Positions 54,496 through 63,565 of a stretch of 64,000 nt of DNA are shown piece after piece (positions within the stretch are counted from its first letter, which is position 1; each line of letters starts with the position of its first letter). The position numbers were made by a program, and so were the translations under genes. The notes beneath the pieces were generated by a model that did no database searches, was not told the origin of the DNA, and worked only from the letters and a program-made list of their open reading frames with translations. Origin of the DNA: Rhodospirillaceae bacterium (GTDB taxonomy: Bacteria > Pseudomonadota > Gammaproteobacteria > Steroidobacterales > Rariloculaceae); the NCBI GenBank assembly GCA_002718345.1, contig PBDA01000023.1:18321-82320 (forward strand), written 5' to 3'.

Positions 54496-55476
54496 CTAAA
54501 TGATCTCTTCAACAAGCGCTTTGATTGTCACAACACTAATAGCTCCATAATATTCAGCTTGATGTTGGCGCAATTTGAGTGATTTTTTCACCATACCCTC
54601 CAGATTTGGTCGTTTTTCCTCCGGAGTCAGCCCTTTGCCAATGCCCCCTCCAAACTCGATAATAGCCTCTACCCCGGCACTTATAGCCTTGTCCATACCT
54701 GCCATCCATTTAACAGGATTAAAAAGCTGAAAAAACAATCTTGACCTGATGGCATTAGCATCTGATTCATGTAATTCGCCTGTGTAGTTTGACAATACAT
54801 CAACCTCTAAAGATCCAAACGAAACATCCTCTAAAACCTCTCTAAAATGCCTAGCAGCTTCTACCATCAGGTAGGTATGAAAAGCCCCCTCTGTCTTGAG
54901 AGGAATTGCTCTCTTACGCGGATAAATATTCTTGAGTTCCGTGGCAAGCAAGGTTAAATCATCATCACTTCCTGCAATAACAGTCTGCTCAGGAAGATTA
55001 CAGCCTCCAATACCACAAAAGAACTTATCAGCCAGTATTTTTGCAGCAGTAAGATCTAGAGTCGTTGCTAACATGCTCCCTTCCCCTAAATCACTCATTA
55101 ACTCAGCTCTTTTTTTAACAAGCTTAAGTGCATTTTCAAAACTGAGCGCACCTGCAATAACTAAAGCTGCGTATTCACCCAAACTATGGCCAGCAGTAAT
55201 CGAGGGAGAAATCTTACTGTCTACATCCAAACTCTGAAAAACCCGAAAACAGGCAATTGCATGTGTCAGTAATGCAGGCTGTGTAAAACGTGTAAGGTTT
55301 AATTGTTCCTGTTCGTCCTTAAAACAAAGCTTTTCCATGTCATAACCAACAACATCACTTGCCAGTTCAAAGCATTCTTTGGCACACAAAAACTCTTCTG
55401 CAAGATCCTCACCCATACCACGATATTGCGAACCCTGTCCGGGAAAAATATAAAATATGCGATCAAACTGAGTCAT
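54496..55476 (-). CDS. Malonyl-CoA:ACP transacylase (FabD-like)
   Basis: A 326-residue acyltransferase. FPGQGSQYRGMG at the start, the catalytic Ser98 in GHSLGEYAAL, and the catalytic His in GAFHTYLM are intact. An EFGGGIGKGLTPE segment ends the fold. GGAG stands before the ATG. FabD usually lies with fabH, fabG and acpP; here it is in a minus-strand run with cysC and sat and without other fatty acid or polyketide genes, so it may serve a specialised pathway rather than bulk fatty acid synthesis. Confidence 0.9.
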   Translation of the reverse strand: MTQFDRIFYIFPGQGSQYRGMGEDLAEEFLCAKECFELASDVVGYDMEKLCFKDEQEQLNLTRFTQPALLTHAIACFRVFQSLDVDSKISPSITAGHSLGEYAALVIAGALSFENALKLVKKRAELMSDLGEGSMLATTLDLTAAKILADKFFCGIGGCNLPEQTVIAGSDDDLTLLATELKNIYPRKRAIPLKTEGAFHTYLMVEAARHFREVLEDVSFGSLEVDVLSNYTGELHESDANAIRSRLFFQLFNPVKWMAGMDKAISAGVEAIIEFGGGIGKGLTPEEKRPNLEGMVKKSLKLRQHQAEYYGAISVVTIKALVEEII

Positions 55477-55546
55477 GAAGTCTCCGGATAAATAAACTCA
55501 AATTAGTAAAACTAGCTCGACAGGATACGTGGTGCTTAACATGCAC

Positions 55547-56722
55547 TCAATCTACTACAGCCTCACTCAAAAAACTTTCTGCAAGTTTTACCCAGTAACT
55601 AGAACCGAGAGTAAGGACGTCATCATTAAAATCATAGTTCGGATTATGAATTGAGCATCCACCCTCACCTTCACCATTTCCTATAAACATGAAGCAACCA
55701 GGTTTTTTCTCCAACATATACGAGAAATCCTCTGAAACCATCACTGGAGCTACGTTGGAAACTACTTTTTCACCTCCTGCAATATCTGTTGCAACTTGGC
55801 ACGCCAACTCAGCACTTTCGGGCGTGTTAATTACCGCAGGCGCTTGCGTTAGAAATTCCACCTCTGCAAAAGCTCCATGGGCACTGCAAACACCTTCAGC
55901 GACTTCAACAATTCTACGACAGAGAATTTCTCGAATTTTTGGATTAAAGCATCTTATCCCACCACCCAGATGAGCTTGCGCTGGTATCACATTGTGAGCA
56001 TCTCCTGCATGCATCTTGGTAATACTAATTACTGCTGGTTCATTGGGGTCTATATTCCGGCTCACAACGGTCTGCAACGCCCCAATAAGTTCGGCTGAAA
56101 TCATAATTGGATCAATACCTCTCTGTGGGGTTGCCCCATGAGTCCCCTGCCCAGCAATGTGAATATCAAAACAATCTAGGGAGGCCATCATTGGTCCTGG
56201 ACAAGTTGCAAAGGAACCCGCTGCTAAACCTGGCCAATTATGCATCCCAAAAACCGCATCTACTGTAAAGGAGTCAAATAAGCCTTCATCAAGCATGCGC
56301 TTTGCCCCGCCCGCTGCTTCTTCGGCAGGCTGAAATATAAAACGAATTGTGCCCTTATATTGTCCATGTTCAGCTAAATATTTTGCGGCACCCAAAAGCA
56401 TTGCAGTATGACCATCATGGCCACATGCATGCATACAGCCAACATGCTGTGATTTATGATCAAACGTATTAGCCTCTGCCATCGGCAAAGCATCCATGTC
56501 TGCCCTAAGAGCAATACTGGGACCAGATCCTGTAGAGAGTGTTCCTACTACACCTGTTTCTGCTATACCTTGATCAACTTGTACTCCCCAACTTTTCAGC
56601 AATTCAGATACCAGTCTTGCTGTTCTTTTTTCCTTATATGCAAGCTCTGGATGAGCATGTAAATCCCTGCGCAACCGAACTAATTCGTCTTTATATTTTT
56701 CAATTTCAGTGATGACTGCCAC
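55547..56722 (-). CDS. M20-family amidohydrolase (hippurate hydrolase-like)
   Basis: A 391-residue metallo-aminoacylase of the M20D group. GVVGTLSTGSGPSIALRADMDALPM, MHACGHDGHTAMLLG and FQPAEEAAGGAKRML hold the metal ligands and the catalytic Glu pair; the dimerisation domain starts with GTHGATPQRGIDPI, and VSEDFSYMLEKKPGCFMFIG is the late His/Asp block. The start is GTG 56722 with GAGGGG six bases upstream. It removes an acyl group from an N-acyl amino acid or hippurate-like amide. Confidence 0.9.
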   Translation of the reverse strand: MAVITEIEKYKDELVRLRRDLHAHPELAYKEKRTARLVSELLKSWGVQVDQGIAETGVVGTLSTGSGPSIALRADMDALPMAEANTFDHKSQHVGCMHACGHDGHTAMLLGAAKYLAEHGQYKGTIRFIFQPAEEAAGGAKRMLDEGLFDSFTVDAVFGMHNWPGLAAGSFATCPGPMMASLDCFDIHIAGQGTHGATPQRGIDPIMISAELIGALQTVVSRNIDPNEPAVISITKMHAGDAHNVIPAQAHLGGGIRCFNPKIREILCRRIVEVAEGVCSAHGAFAEVEFLTQAPAVINTPESAELACQVATDIAGGEKVVSNVAPVMVSEDFSYMLEKKPGCFMFIGNGEGEGGCSIHNPNYDFNDDVLTLGSSYWVKLAESFLSEAVVD

Positions 56723-56751
56723 TATTTTCCCCTCACGAAAACTGTATCAAC

Positions 56752-58035
56752 TTAGTTTATTGCTCGCTCTACCCTACGCATTCCTTCTTGCTCATTTAAA
56801 GGCAACATTATCAATAATCCAACGAAAAACATTACTAAAATACTTAAAACACCCCATCGTTGTGATCCTGTCCATTGTGTGATAATACCAAGCGCCAATG
56901 GCCCTAGAAATGACGTGAATTTACCTGAGAAGGCATAAAAACCAAAAAACTGTGCCTCTGCACAGGGTGGCGCTAGACGAGCCATTAATGACCGACTAGC
57001 CGACTGATTGGGCCCACTAAAAATGCCAATGATCATGCCAGCAACCCACAACCAAGCTTTGCTACTTGCAATGACAGCTATAAACGTTGCCACTAACAAA
57101 CCGACTAAAGAAAAAATGACAGTTTTTTTACCCCCCCAAAAATCATCTAAATGGCCCATCATAAAAGCGCCGCTACCGGCAGCAATATTTATCACAATTC
57201 CAAAAATCAAAACCTCTTCCAAACTAAAGTCAAATGTCTCAGCGGCATAAATCCCACCAAAAACAAATATTGTGACAAGCCCATTGTTATAAATAAATCT
57301 AGCAAGTAAAAACCGAGTTACTTCTCGTAAAGTGATAATTTCAGAAAGAGTCATTCTCAACTCAGATATGGTGTTTTTAAAAACCTCTTTTTTTTGCTTC
57401 AAGCGTATTTTTTGTTTTGGAACCCAAATAAAAAAAGGAAGAGTAAAAATAATTAGCCAAATAGCTACTAGAATATTTGTAGCTCGAATATTTTGCCCTG
57501 AATCTTTTGTTAACCCAAACCATGGAATATCAGGCTGAATTAGAGTTACTAAGGTTAAAACTAAAGCCAGAACTCCCCCCAGATAACCTAAACCCCAACC
57601 GTAACCAGAAATACGCCCAAGGCGATTTCGTGGTGCGATATCTATAAGAAAAGCGTTGTAAAACACCATACCAAACTCATATGCGGTATTAGCTATAACA
57701 ACAAGAATAAACGCGGCTACAACCTGGCCTGGGAAAACACCATAGAGTCCAGCTGTTGAGGCAGCACAGACAACTGTTGAAAGTAGCAAGAAAGTTTTTC
57801 GATTACCTAATTGATCAGAAAAGGCCCCTAGTACAGGAGAACAAACCCCTACAATGAGGGCACTAAACGCTATGGCTCGTGACCACAATACTGTTCCTGT
57901 TATCGGGTCTGAAGCAATCGCCTGTGTAAAATACGTTGCATAAACAAAAGTCAAAACAAGCGTTGTAAATGGTGAATTTGCAAAATCGTAACAAACCCAT
58001 GAACTGATAACCAAACGGTTACGCTCCATCTTCAT
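56752..58035 (-). CDS. MFS transporter, Atg22/UMF1-like
   Basis: A 427-residue twelve-helix major facilitator. SWVCYDFANSPFTTLVLTFVYATYF is the N-terminal signature of the UMF1/Atg22-like group. DIAPRNRLGRISGYGWGLGYLGGV and QSASRSLMARLAPP carry the helix-turn motifs of the family. Its ATG overlaps the hydroxyacid dehydrogenase stop (ATGA at 58032-58035). It exports or imports amino or organic acids; direction unknown. Confidence 0.87.
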   Translation of the reverse strand: MKMERNRLVISSWVCYDFANSPFTTLVLTFVYATYFTQAIASDPITGTVLWSRAIAFSALIVGVCSPVLGAFSDQLGNRKTFLLLSTVVCAASTAGLYGVFPGQVVAAFILVVIANTAYEFGMVFYNAFLIDIAPRNRLGRISGYGWGLGYLGGVLALVLTLVTLIQPDIPWFGLTKDSGQNIRATNILVAIWLIIFTLPFFIWVPKQKIRLKQKKEVFKNTISELRMTLSEIITLREVTRFLLARFIYNNGLVTIFVFGGIYAAETFDFSLEEVLIFGIVINIAAGSGAFMMGHLDDFWGGKKTVIFSLVGLLVATFIAVIASSKAWLWVAGMIIGIFSGPNQSASRSLMARLAPPCAEAQFFGFYAFSGKFTSFLGPLALGIITQWTGSQRWGVLSILVMFFVGLLIMLPLNEQEGMRRVERAIN

Positions 58036-59099
58036 GACGAACGATAAATTAGAGACTTATCGCCAAACCTTTCTAGCCACCTTGGAATAGCATCAACGTT
58101 ATATACATGATCTGGAACCTCCCCCTTCAATGCAGCTAGGGCCGCATTTGTAGCAAAGGGAATAGCCGGTTGGAGAGTTCCTGGAGAATTAGCGCTTATC
58201 ATGTGTGGACAGAGGATAACTTTATCACCCATATTGAGAATTCGAGAATTCTTAGGAGGAGGCTCCTCTGGCAAAACGTCTAAAGCCGCACCAGCAAGTT
58301 CTCTATTATCTAACGCATCACATAAAGCATCTAAATCAACAACCTTTCCACGGCAGGCATTAATGAGAATTGCAGAGGATTTCATGCAACTCAATTCTGA
58401 TGAGCCAATTAATTTCTTAGTTTCTTCTGTAAGTGTCACATGTAATGTGACTACATCTGATTCCTTTAATAAGTACTTTAGGTCTACACGTTCCGCTCCA
58501 CAGTGCGTAAATTGCTTCTCCTCCAAATAGGGATCGCATGCCAGCAATCTTACTCGCCAAGGAGCAAGCAACTCAGCAACTCTCGAACCACAGCGCCCAA
58601 GACCTACAATTCCAATGGTTAGTCCAGAATAACCATCTTGACGTTGACCAATATAGGTTCCCATAAGCTTTGAGTCTCGCCAACCTCGGTTTTTAACATG
58701 ATGATCACGAGCATAAATACGTTTCAGCAACGCAAGCATGAAAGCAATGGTTCCTTCTGCAACCCCACCCCAATTGGCTTCAGTGGGACTGTGCGTTACC
58801 AGAATGCCAAGTTCAGTTGCAGCTGACAAATCTATGTCTTCGACACCAATTGTGTACTTAGCAATAATTCTCAACTGCGAAAATTGCTCGAAGAAATCCC
58901 TACCAATTGGTTGAGGTTTGATTGTTGCTCCAATAAGAGCATCTGCGCCATACGATAATTCCAGCAAAGTATCGCGATCTATACCAGTACGCCATGATGT
59001 CTTTCCTAATACGACATCACATCCTGCTTGCTCCATCTGGCGATGGGAATCACCGCTAGAATCTACAGGTACGTATACACAAACCTTTGGCTTACTCAT
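58032..59099 (-). CDS. D-isomer-specific 2-hydroxyacid dehydrogenase
   Basis: A 355-residue NAD-dependent dehydrogenase. YTIGVEDIDL, GIVGLGRCGSRV (cofactor), NACRGKVVDLDAL (catalytic Arg), DVLPEEPP (Glu) and CPHMISANS (His) form the expected order. An insertion after HVKNRGWRDSKL with TYIGQRQDGYSG lies before the Rossmann loop, longer than in the relative at 18417. Translationally coupled to the MFS gene, which suggests that the transporter moves its substrate or product. Confidence 0.9.
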   Translation of the reverse strand: MSKPKVCVYVPVDSSGDSHRQMEQAGCDVVLGKTSWRTGIDRDTLLELSYGADALIGATIKPQPIGRDFFEQFSQLRIIAKYTIGVEDIDLSAATELGILVTHSPTEANWGGVAEGTIAFMLALLKRIYARDHHVKNRGWRDSKLMGTYIGQRQDGYSGLTIGIVGLGRCGSRVAELLAPWRVRLLACDPYLEEKQFTHCGAERVDLKYLLKESDVVTLHVTLTEETKKLIGSSELSCMKSSAILINACRGKVVDLDALCDALDNRELAGAALDVLPEEPPPKNSRILNMGDKVILCPHMISANSPGTLQPAIPFATNAALAALKGEVPDHVYNVDAIPRWLERFGDKSLIYRSS

Positions 59100-59119
59100 T
59101 GCATAGACAGCTGACCAAA

Positions 59120-59144
59120 TAATTTTTTGATAGCTAAAAAATTA
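59120..59144. repeat. AT-only inverted repeat, possible terminator
   Basis: TAATTTTTT (59120-59128) pairs with AAAAAATTA (59136-59144) around a seven-base loop, directly after the stop of the MBL-fold gene on the minus strand. The stem has no G or C, so it would be weak, but position and symmetry fit an A-tract/T-tract terminator. Confidence 0.4.
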
Positions 59145-59146
59145 GG

Positions 59147-60007
59147 TCACTGACCACCAACTTCCGCATAGACGCCTCTAAGAAATCTTTCAGGATCACC
59201 CCATTTATCTTCGTATTCAGCTGTAGTCTCAGCCGCTAGTACCTCTTGAAATGTAGCTCCTTCTCTTACCAAAGCTTCAACGCGCTGAGCAACAACAAGT
59301 GCCATGTCACGAAAATCAATAACATCTTCCCGAGCTGATACTGCTCCATGGCCCGGAATAATGAGCGTATTTGGTCCAGACATTCCTATTGCAATAGCTA
59401 GTGCATCTAATGTGCCCTGCAATGTCCCTCCATTTGAAAGGTCTATATATGGAAAGTTATTAGTTCTGAACACATCCCCCAAATGCAATACATCTGAAGC
59501 TCTAAAATGGACAAAACTATCTCCATCCGTGTGAGCCGGTGGTACAGTAAAGACGTGAACCTCTTCACCATTGAGGTGTACTGTTGCAGTATCACTATAG
59601 GTCAGTATTGGAAGCGCTGCATCAGGCAACATATCCGCTAAAAGTCTCACTCGAACACGATCATTAGCCAAAATAGTTATACCCATGTTAGCTAAATTCT
59701 CGTTACCCCCCATATGATCCCCATGTCTATGAGTATTGATAACAAAACGTATTTCACCATCATCTAATTCTGCAATCCTTGCAACAATTCGATCAGTTAG
59801 TGGAGCAAATTGATCATCGATCATTACTATCCCATCTTCTCCCACCGATAAACCAATATTTCCACCTGATCCTTCCAAATAGTAAACCCCACCAGCAACG
59901 TGGTGGATAGTTAAAACAACTGCGTCCCAGTCTCTGTCATCCTGCGAAAGTGCATTACTAAACACAAAAAGTGTTGCTAAAAAAATAGTTGAAATACAGG
60001 TTCTCAT
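59147..60007 (-). CDS. Exported metallo-beta-lactamase-fold hydrolase
   Basis: A 286-residue protein with a signal peptide (about 1-21) and an MBL fold. The metal motif NTHRHGDHMGG (HxHxDH), a later DGDSFVHF with HLGDVFRTNNFP, and the closing IIPGHGAVS His are all present. AAGGA precedes the ATG. Zinc or iron hydrolases of this group cleave lactones, thioesters or amides; no beta-lactamase-specific residues are obvious. It stands downstream of the orphan TRAP binding protein on the same strand, 132 bp away. Confidence 0.87.
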   Translation of the reverse strand: MRTCISTIFLATLFVFSNALSQDDRDWDAVVLTIHHVAGGVYYLEGSGGNIGLSVGEDGIVMIDDQFAPLTDRIVARIAELDDGEIRFVINTHRHGDHMGGNENLANMGITILANDRVRVRLLADMLPDAALPILTYSDTATVHLNGEEVHVFTVPPAHTDGDSFVHFRASDVLHLGDVFRTNNFPYIDLSNGGTLQGTLDALAIAIGMSGPNTLIIPGHGAVSAREDVIDFRDMALVVAQRVEALVREGATFQEVLAAETTAEYEDKWGDPERFLRGVYAEVGGQ

Positions 60008-60139
60008 GAATTTTTCCTTTTGTTATTTCAAAAAGTCTGCGTATAACGCCCTATCATACCTATGTAAAACTGTACATGCTCATTTCAAATGAAGATGAAA
60101 TACCAACTCATACTTAAAATAAATAATAAAAAGAAAATT

Positions 60140-61189
60140 TCATTCGAGCGTACCAGCTATTTGCTGACGACTATAATAGTCAATTAGATCTCTTGCCTCC
60201 TGTAACAAAGCCCGCCCATCAATACCTATCGCCTCAACGACTGAAATCCAACGATTTGAAACTTGAACTTGACTATTCTGACGAAACAACTCTGATTCTG
60301 AATTTTTCAAATAGATCACCTCACCAGATGCAATAGCAGCATTCTCTCCAGCTCGTTCCATTTCTACCCAAATCTCACCTAACCACTTTGCAATATTTCG
60401 ACCGGAGTTTGCATCGATAATAGATTTCAGATCTGATGGCAAACCATCATAGACGTCTCTATTCATCGCCACCATAAGTGTTTGAGTGTTAAACCGAGGC
60501 CAACTACCAATACCCATCACAATATGGTAATCAACTAGATCATGCACTTTGAGACCAAAAGATGCTTCATAAGGTATGAGGGCCGCATCTACAATTCCTT
60601 TGGAAAGCATTTCAGGAATTTTCTGTACGGTACTACCAATAGGTGTTGCTCCCCAAGACTCAATCATCCAACCTGCTACACGCCCTGGAATTCGATATTT
60701 TAAATCTGCCAACTCACCTGTTGTTCGTATAGGCACACTTGAGTGGATTACATTACCAGCATGAACAAATACGGAGATCAGTTTATACCGATCGAATTCC
60801 TGCGGATGATTGTCAATAAAATCCTGAATAGCAAAATTCATTGCAATAGGATGAGAGGCAAGTGAAGGTAATTCGAAAACCTCAACACTAGGAAATCTTC
60901 CGGGCGTGTAGCCTGGAAGAGTCCACACAATGTCTACGATACCCTCACGAGCCTGATCGATAAGTGCTGGGGCCTGGCCTCCTAAATGCATGGATGGATA
61001 TATATCTATGGCAATACGCCCATCAGACTCCGTTTCTACTTTTTTAACCCAGCTTGTCAACATCACAGAATGACCGGGAGTTATTGGAGGTAACATATGA
61101 TGGAGTTTTAAACGAACCTCCTGTGCGCTTCCAGGAGCAGCGACTACAAATAAGGCTATGACATAAATGATTTTATACATTGGACACAT
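60140..61189 (-). CDS. dctP: Orphan TRAP-type substrate-binding protein
   Basis: A 349-residue DctP-family protein with a signal peptide (about 1-23, GSA|Q). LKLHHMLPPITPGHSVMLTSW, GRIAIDIYPSMHLGGQAP and LADLKYRIPGRVAGWMIESWGATPI carry the family residues. Translation may start at 61189 or at the Met three codons on. No dctQ or dctM is adjacent. It lies downstream of an unrelated ABC transporter on the same strand. The ligand is unknown. Confidence 0.88.
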   Translation of the reverse strand: MCPMYKIIYVIALFVVAAPGSAQEVRLKLHHMLPPITPGHSVMLTSWVKKVETESDGRIAIDIYPSMHLGGQAPALIDQAREGIVDIVWTLPGYTPGRFPSVEVFELPSLASHPIAMNFAIQDFIDNHPQEFDRYKLISVFVHAGNVIHSSVPIRTTGELADLKYRIPGRVAGWMIESWGATPIGSTVQKIPEMLSKGIVDAALIPYEASFGLKVHDLVDYHIVMGIGSWPRFNTQTLMVAMNRDVYDGLPSDLKSIIDANSGRNIAKWLGEIWVEMERAGENAAIASGEVIYLKNSESELFRQNSQVQVSNRWISVVEAIGIDGRALLQEARDLIDYYSRQQIAGTLE

Positions 61190-61250
61190 AATAGCCTGAA
61201 GAACACCCTAAAGAAGCCTCTTCAAATCTAAAACAGAGATGAGAACCAGC

Positions 61251-62414
61251 CTAGCCCTCTCTTAGCAACGCAGGTATTGGTGCTCGAGATGCAGACCATG
61301 CTGGAAAAACCCCACCTAATACTGCAGTTATGGTCGCTAATGCGATTCCTGTAAGCAATACATCCGGCGTGGTTCTTAAAACGAAATTTATCTGACTAAA
61401 AGCAAAAAAATTACTAGTGGCTGCTGATATACCATTAAATGGCAAGGAAAAAAGCGCTCCCAATAACCCAGCAACTAATCCAAGCACACAAGCTTCTAAA
61501 AGAAATGCGCTCATAATAGTTCGCCTAGGAAACCCTAGTACTCTCATAGCAGCAATTTCTTTACTCCTTGCAGAAACCTGAGAAAACATAGTATTTGCTG
61601 CAGCAAAACAAGCACCAAAACCCATCATAAAGGCTACTAGATTTCCTAACAACAAGAATACGGCACTGGACCTAGTACTTTGTGCCTCAAAATAACTGAC
61701 CTCATCAAGGGCATCTACAACAATTTGCTGATTATTTTCTGCTGCATTTATTAAAGTCTGAACATCACTTTGAGAGTCTGCTTTCAAACGTGTGGATGAA
61801 TAATAATTTGTTCGGCGAAACGCATCCCCAAAAACTCGCGTATCACCCCAAATCTCCGATGAGTAACTTGAGCCCTCTGCATCAAAAATACCCACAATAT
61901 CAAAAGATAGACGCCCCAATTCCAATACCCCGCCCACACCAAGATCAGTAGATGTCCCTGCTAACTGACGACCAACAATAACTTCTGCCGTCCCTGGCAC
62001 AAATGTACGCCCCTCAGTGAGTTCAATAAAAGGTCGTAGCAAAAATGCCTCTTTTTCTACACCCCTGAGAACAATGTTGGTCTCACTGCCATCAGGGCGT
62101 TCTACAATCTGCAAGGTTAAAGTTTCTCCAGAAGCCAATGGATCTCCATCAGGTCCCATTGCGACGCCCGGCAGTGTAGAAAGAATTCTGTGTGTTTCTG
62201 ATGGAAAATAACTTTGTGTTTCTGTATCTGTGCCTCTACGTAAAACAATCACAGTTGAACTATCGCCACTAGCACCAAAGGCCATTCGCAGACCTTCTCC
62301 TAGAGAAAGAATGCCAATATAGACAAGCACAACGAACGCAATAGATAAAATTGTCATCAATGTTGTTGCCTTACGGATAAATAAACTTTTGATGTTGTAC
62401 TTAATAGGAACCAT
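61251..62414 (-). CDS. FtsX/MacB-like ABC permease, second
   Basis: A 387-residue permease with one helix near the N terminus (about 15-35), a large periplasmic domain (about 50-250) and three C-terminal helices around 255-380. SKEIAAMRVLGFPRRTIMSAFLLEAC is the FtsX signature. It starts in a TAATG overlap with the first permease, so the two form one transcript and likely a heterodimer as in LolCE. Confidence 0.88.
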   Translation of the reverse strand: MVPIKYNIKSLFIRKATTLMTILSIAFVVLVYIGILSLGEGLRMAFGASGDSSTVIVLRRGTDTETQSYFPSETHRILSTLPGVAMGPDGDPLASGETLTLQIVERPDGSETNIVLRGVEKEAFLLRPFIELTEGRTFVPGTAEVIVGRQLAGTSTDLGVGGVLELGRLSFDIVGIFDAEGSSYSSEIWGDTRVFGDAFRRTNYYSSTRLKADSQSDVQTLINAAENNQQIVVDALDEVSYFEAQSTRSSAVFLLLGNLVAFMMGFGACFAAANTMFSQVSARSKEIAAMRVLGFPRRTIMSAFLLEACVLGLVAGLLGALFSLPFNGISAATSNFFAFSQINFVLRTTPDVLLTGIALATITAVLGGVFPAWSASRAPIPALLREG

Positions 62415-63562
62415 TAAGTAACCTGTCGAAGCCCATCGACAATTTTTAGATTTATTGCTTGTGCTGCCGGTACTAGCCCAGCTGCAAGCCCTAGAAAAAT
62501 CCCAATACCCAGAATCAGCATTAATGTCTGCAAAGTAAACTCAAGTGAATTAAATATAACTCCTTGACCAGATAAAAATAATGTTAATGCATTAGTCACA
62601 ACTGGAGTGATACTTGCGCCAAAAATTGCGCCCAATAATCCTACTCCCAAAGACTCTATCATGACAATTGAAAGAACTTTTGGCCTCGAGAACCCCAAAG
62701 TTCTGAGAACAGCAACTTCTGTAACTCGCTCCCTCGAAGCCATTGCCATCGTATTCACAGTAATAAAGAAAATTGATGTGATCACCGCTAAGCCAATCGC
62801 ATTAAATAGAAACTGAACATTACCAAGCAATTGTAAAAAAGAAAGAAAAAATGCTTCCTCCGTTTCAGCGCGCACCCTGTCTGGAGAATTTTCGAACATA
62901 GCTTCAATCTGAGAAATAACTCGATCCATAGAATCAGCTGAATCAAGCCTCAAATAATACATGCCCACTATCCCTGGATTTCCTAATGCTTCTTCAACAT
63001 ATTGCCAATCAAAATACATCCTGCGTTCATCAGATGGATCATCTGGATTGGCAAAGATGCCTCTGAGCGTTAACTCCAAGTCCACCGGAGTTATGTCACC
63101 TTGAATGGAAATAACATCGCCAATTTCCCAACCTTGCTCATCAACCAAAGTCTGGCCAGCTATAAAGGAAGCTCGTTCTGAGCGCCATGCGGTAACTTCA
63201 TCTTCACTTATTACCATCTCAGGAAATACTGATAACAAAGTTTCTGGATTTGTTCCAAATCTGGGAAATCTGTTTTCAGGCCGATCATCGATATATTGAC
63301 CCTGAAACCAATTAAGAATCGTCATACCTTCAACATGATCAAGTGTCTGTAGCCTCTGCTCATAAGAAGCTGGCAATCTAAATGTCAAAGAGATTGCATT
63401 CCTTACAACCAGACGATTCGCTGCTGTACCTTCTACACCTGACATCGCAGCCAAAACAAGCTGCAAAAAAGAAATAAGAACAAGCGCTATTCCTATGCTC
63501 AAAACTGTAAGACTTGTACGTAGTTTTTTACGGATCAAGTTACGCCATATCAGCTTCAACAT
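62414..63562 (-). CDS. FtsX/MacB-like ABC permease, first
   Basis: A 382-residue permease with the same layout: LIWRNLIRKKLRTSLTVLSIGIALVLI at the start, a periplasmic domain, and SRERVTEVAVLRTLGFSRPKVLSI before the last helices. It begins three bases after the ATPase stop. Together with the ATPase and second permease it makes a MacB/LolCDE-type exporter of lipoproteins, peptides or lipids; the membrane-fusion partner, if any, lies outside the window. Confidence 0.88.
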   Translation of the reverse strand: MLKLIWRNLIRKKLRTSLTVLSIGIALVLISFLQLVLAAMSGVEGTAANRLVVRNAISLTFRLPASYEQRLQTLDHVEGMTILNWFQGQYIDDRPENRFPRFGTNPETLLSVFPEMVISEDEVTAWRSERASFIAGQTLVDEQGWEIGDVISIQGDITPVDLELTLRGIFANPDDPSDERRMYFDWQYVEEALGNPGIVGMYYLRLDSADSMDRVISQIEAMFENSPDRVRAETEEAFFLSFLQLLGNVQFLFNAIGLAVITSIFFITVNTMAMASRERVTEVAVLRTLGFSRPKVLSIVMIESLGVGLLGAIFGASITPVVTNALTLFLSGQGVIFNSLEFTLQTLMLILGIGIFLGLAAGLVPAAQAINLKIVDGLRQVT

Positions 63563-63565
63563 CGT

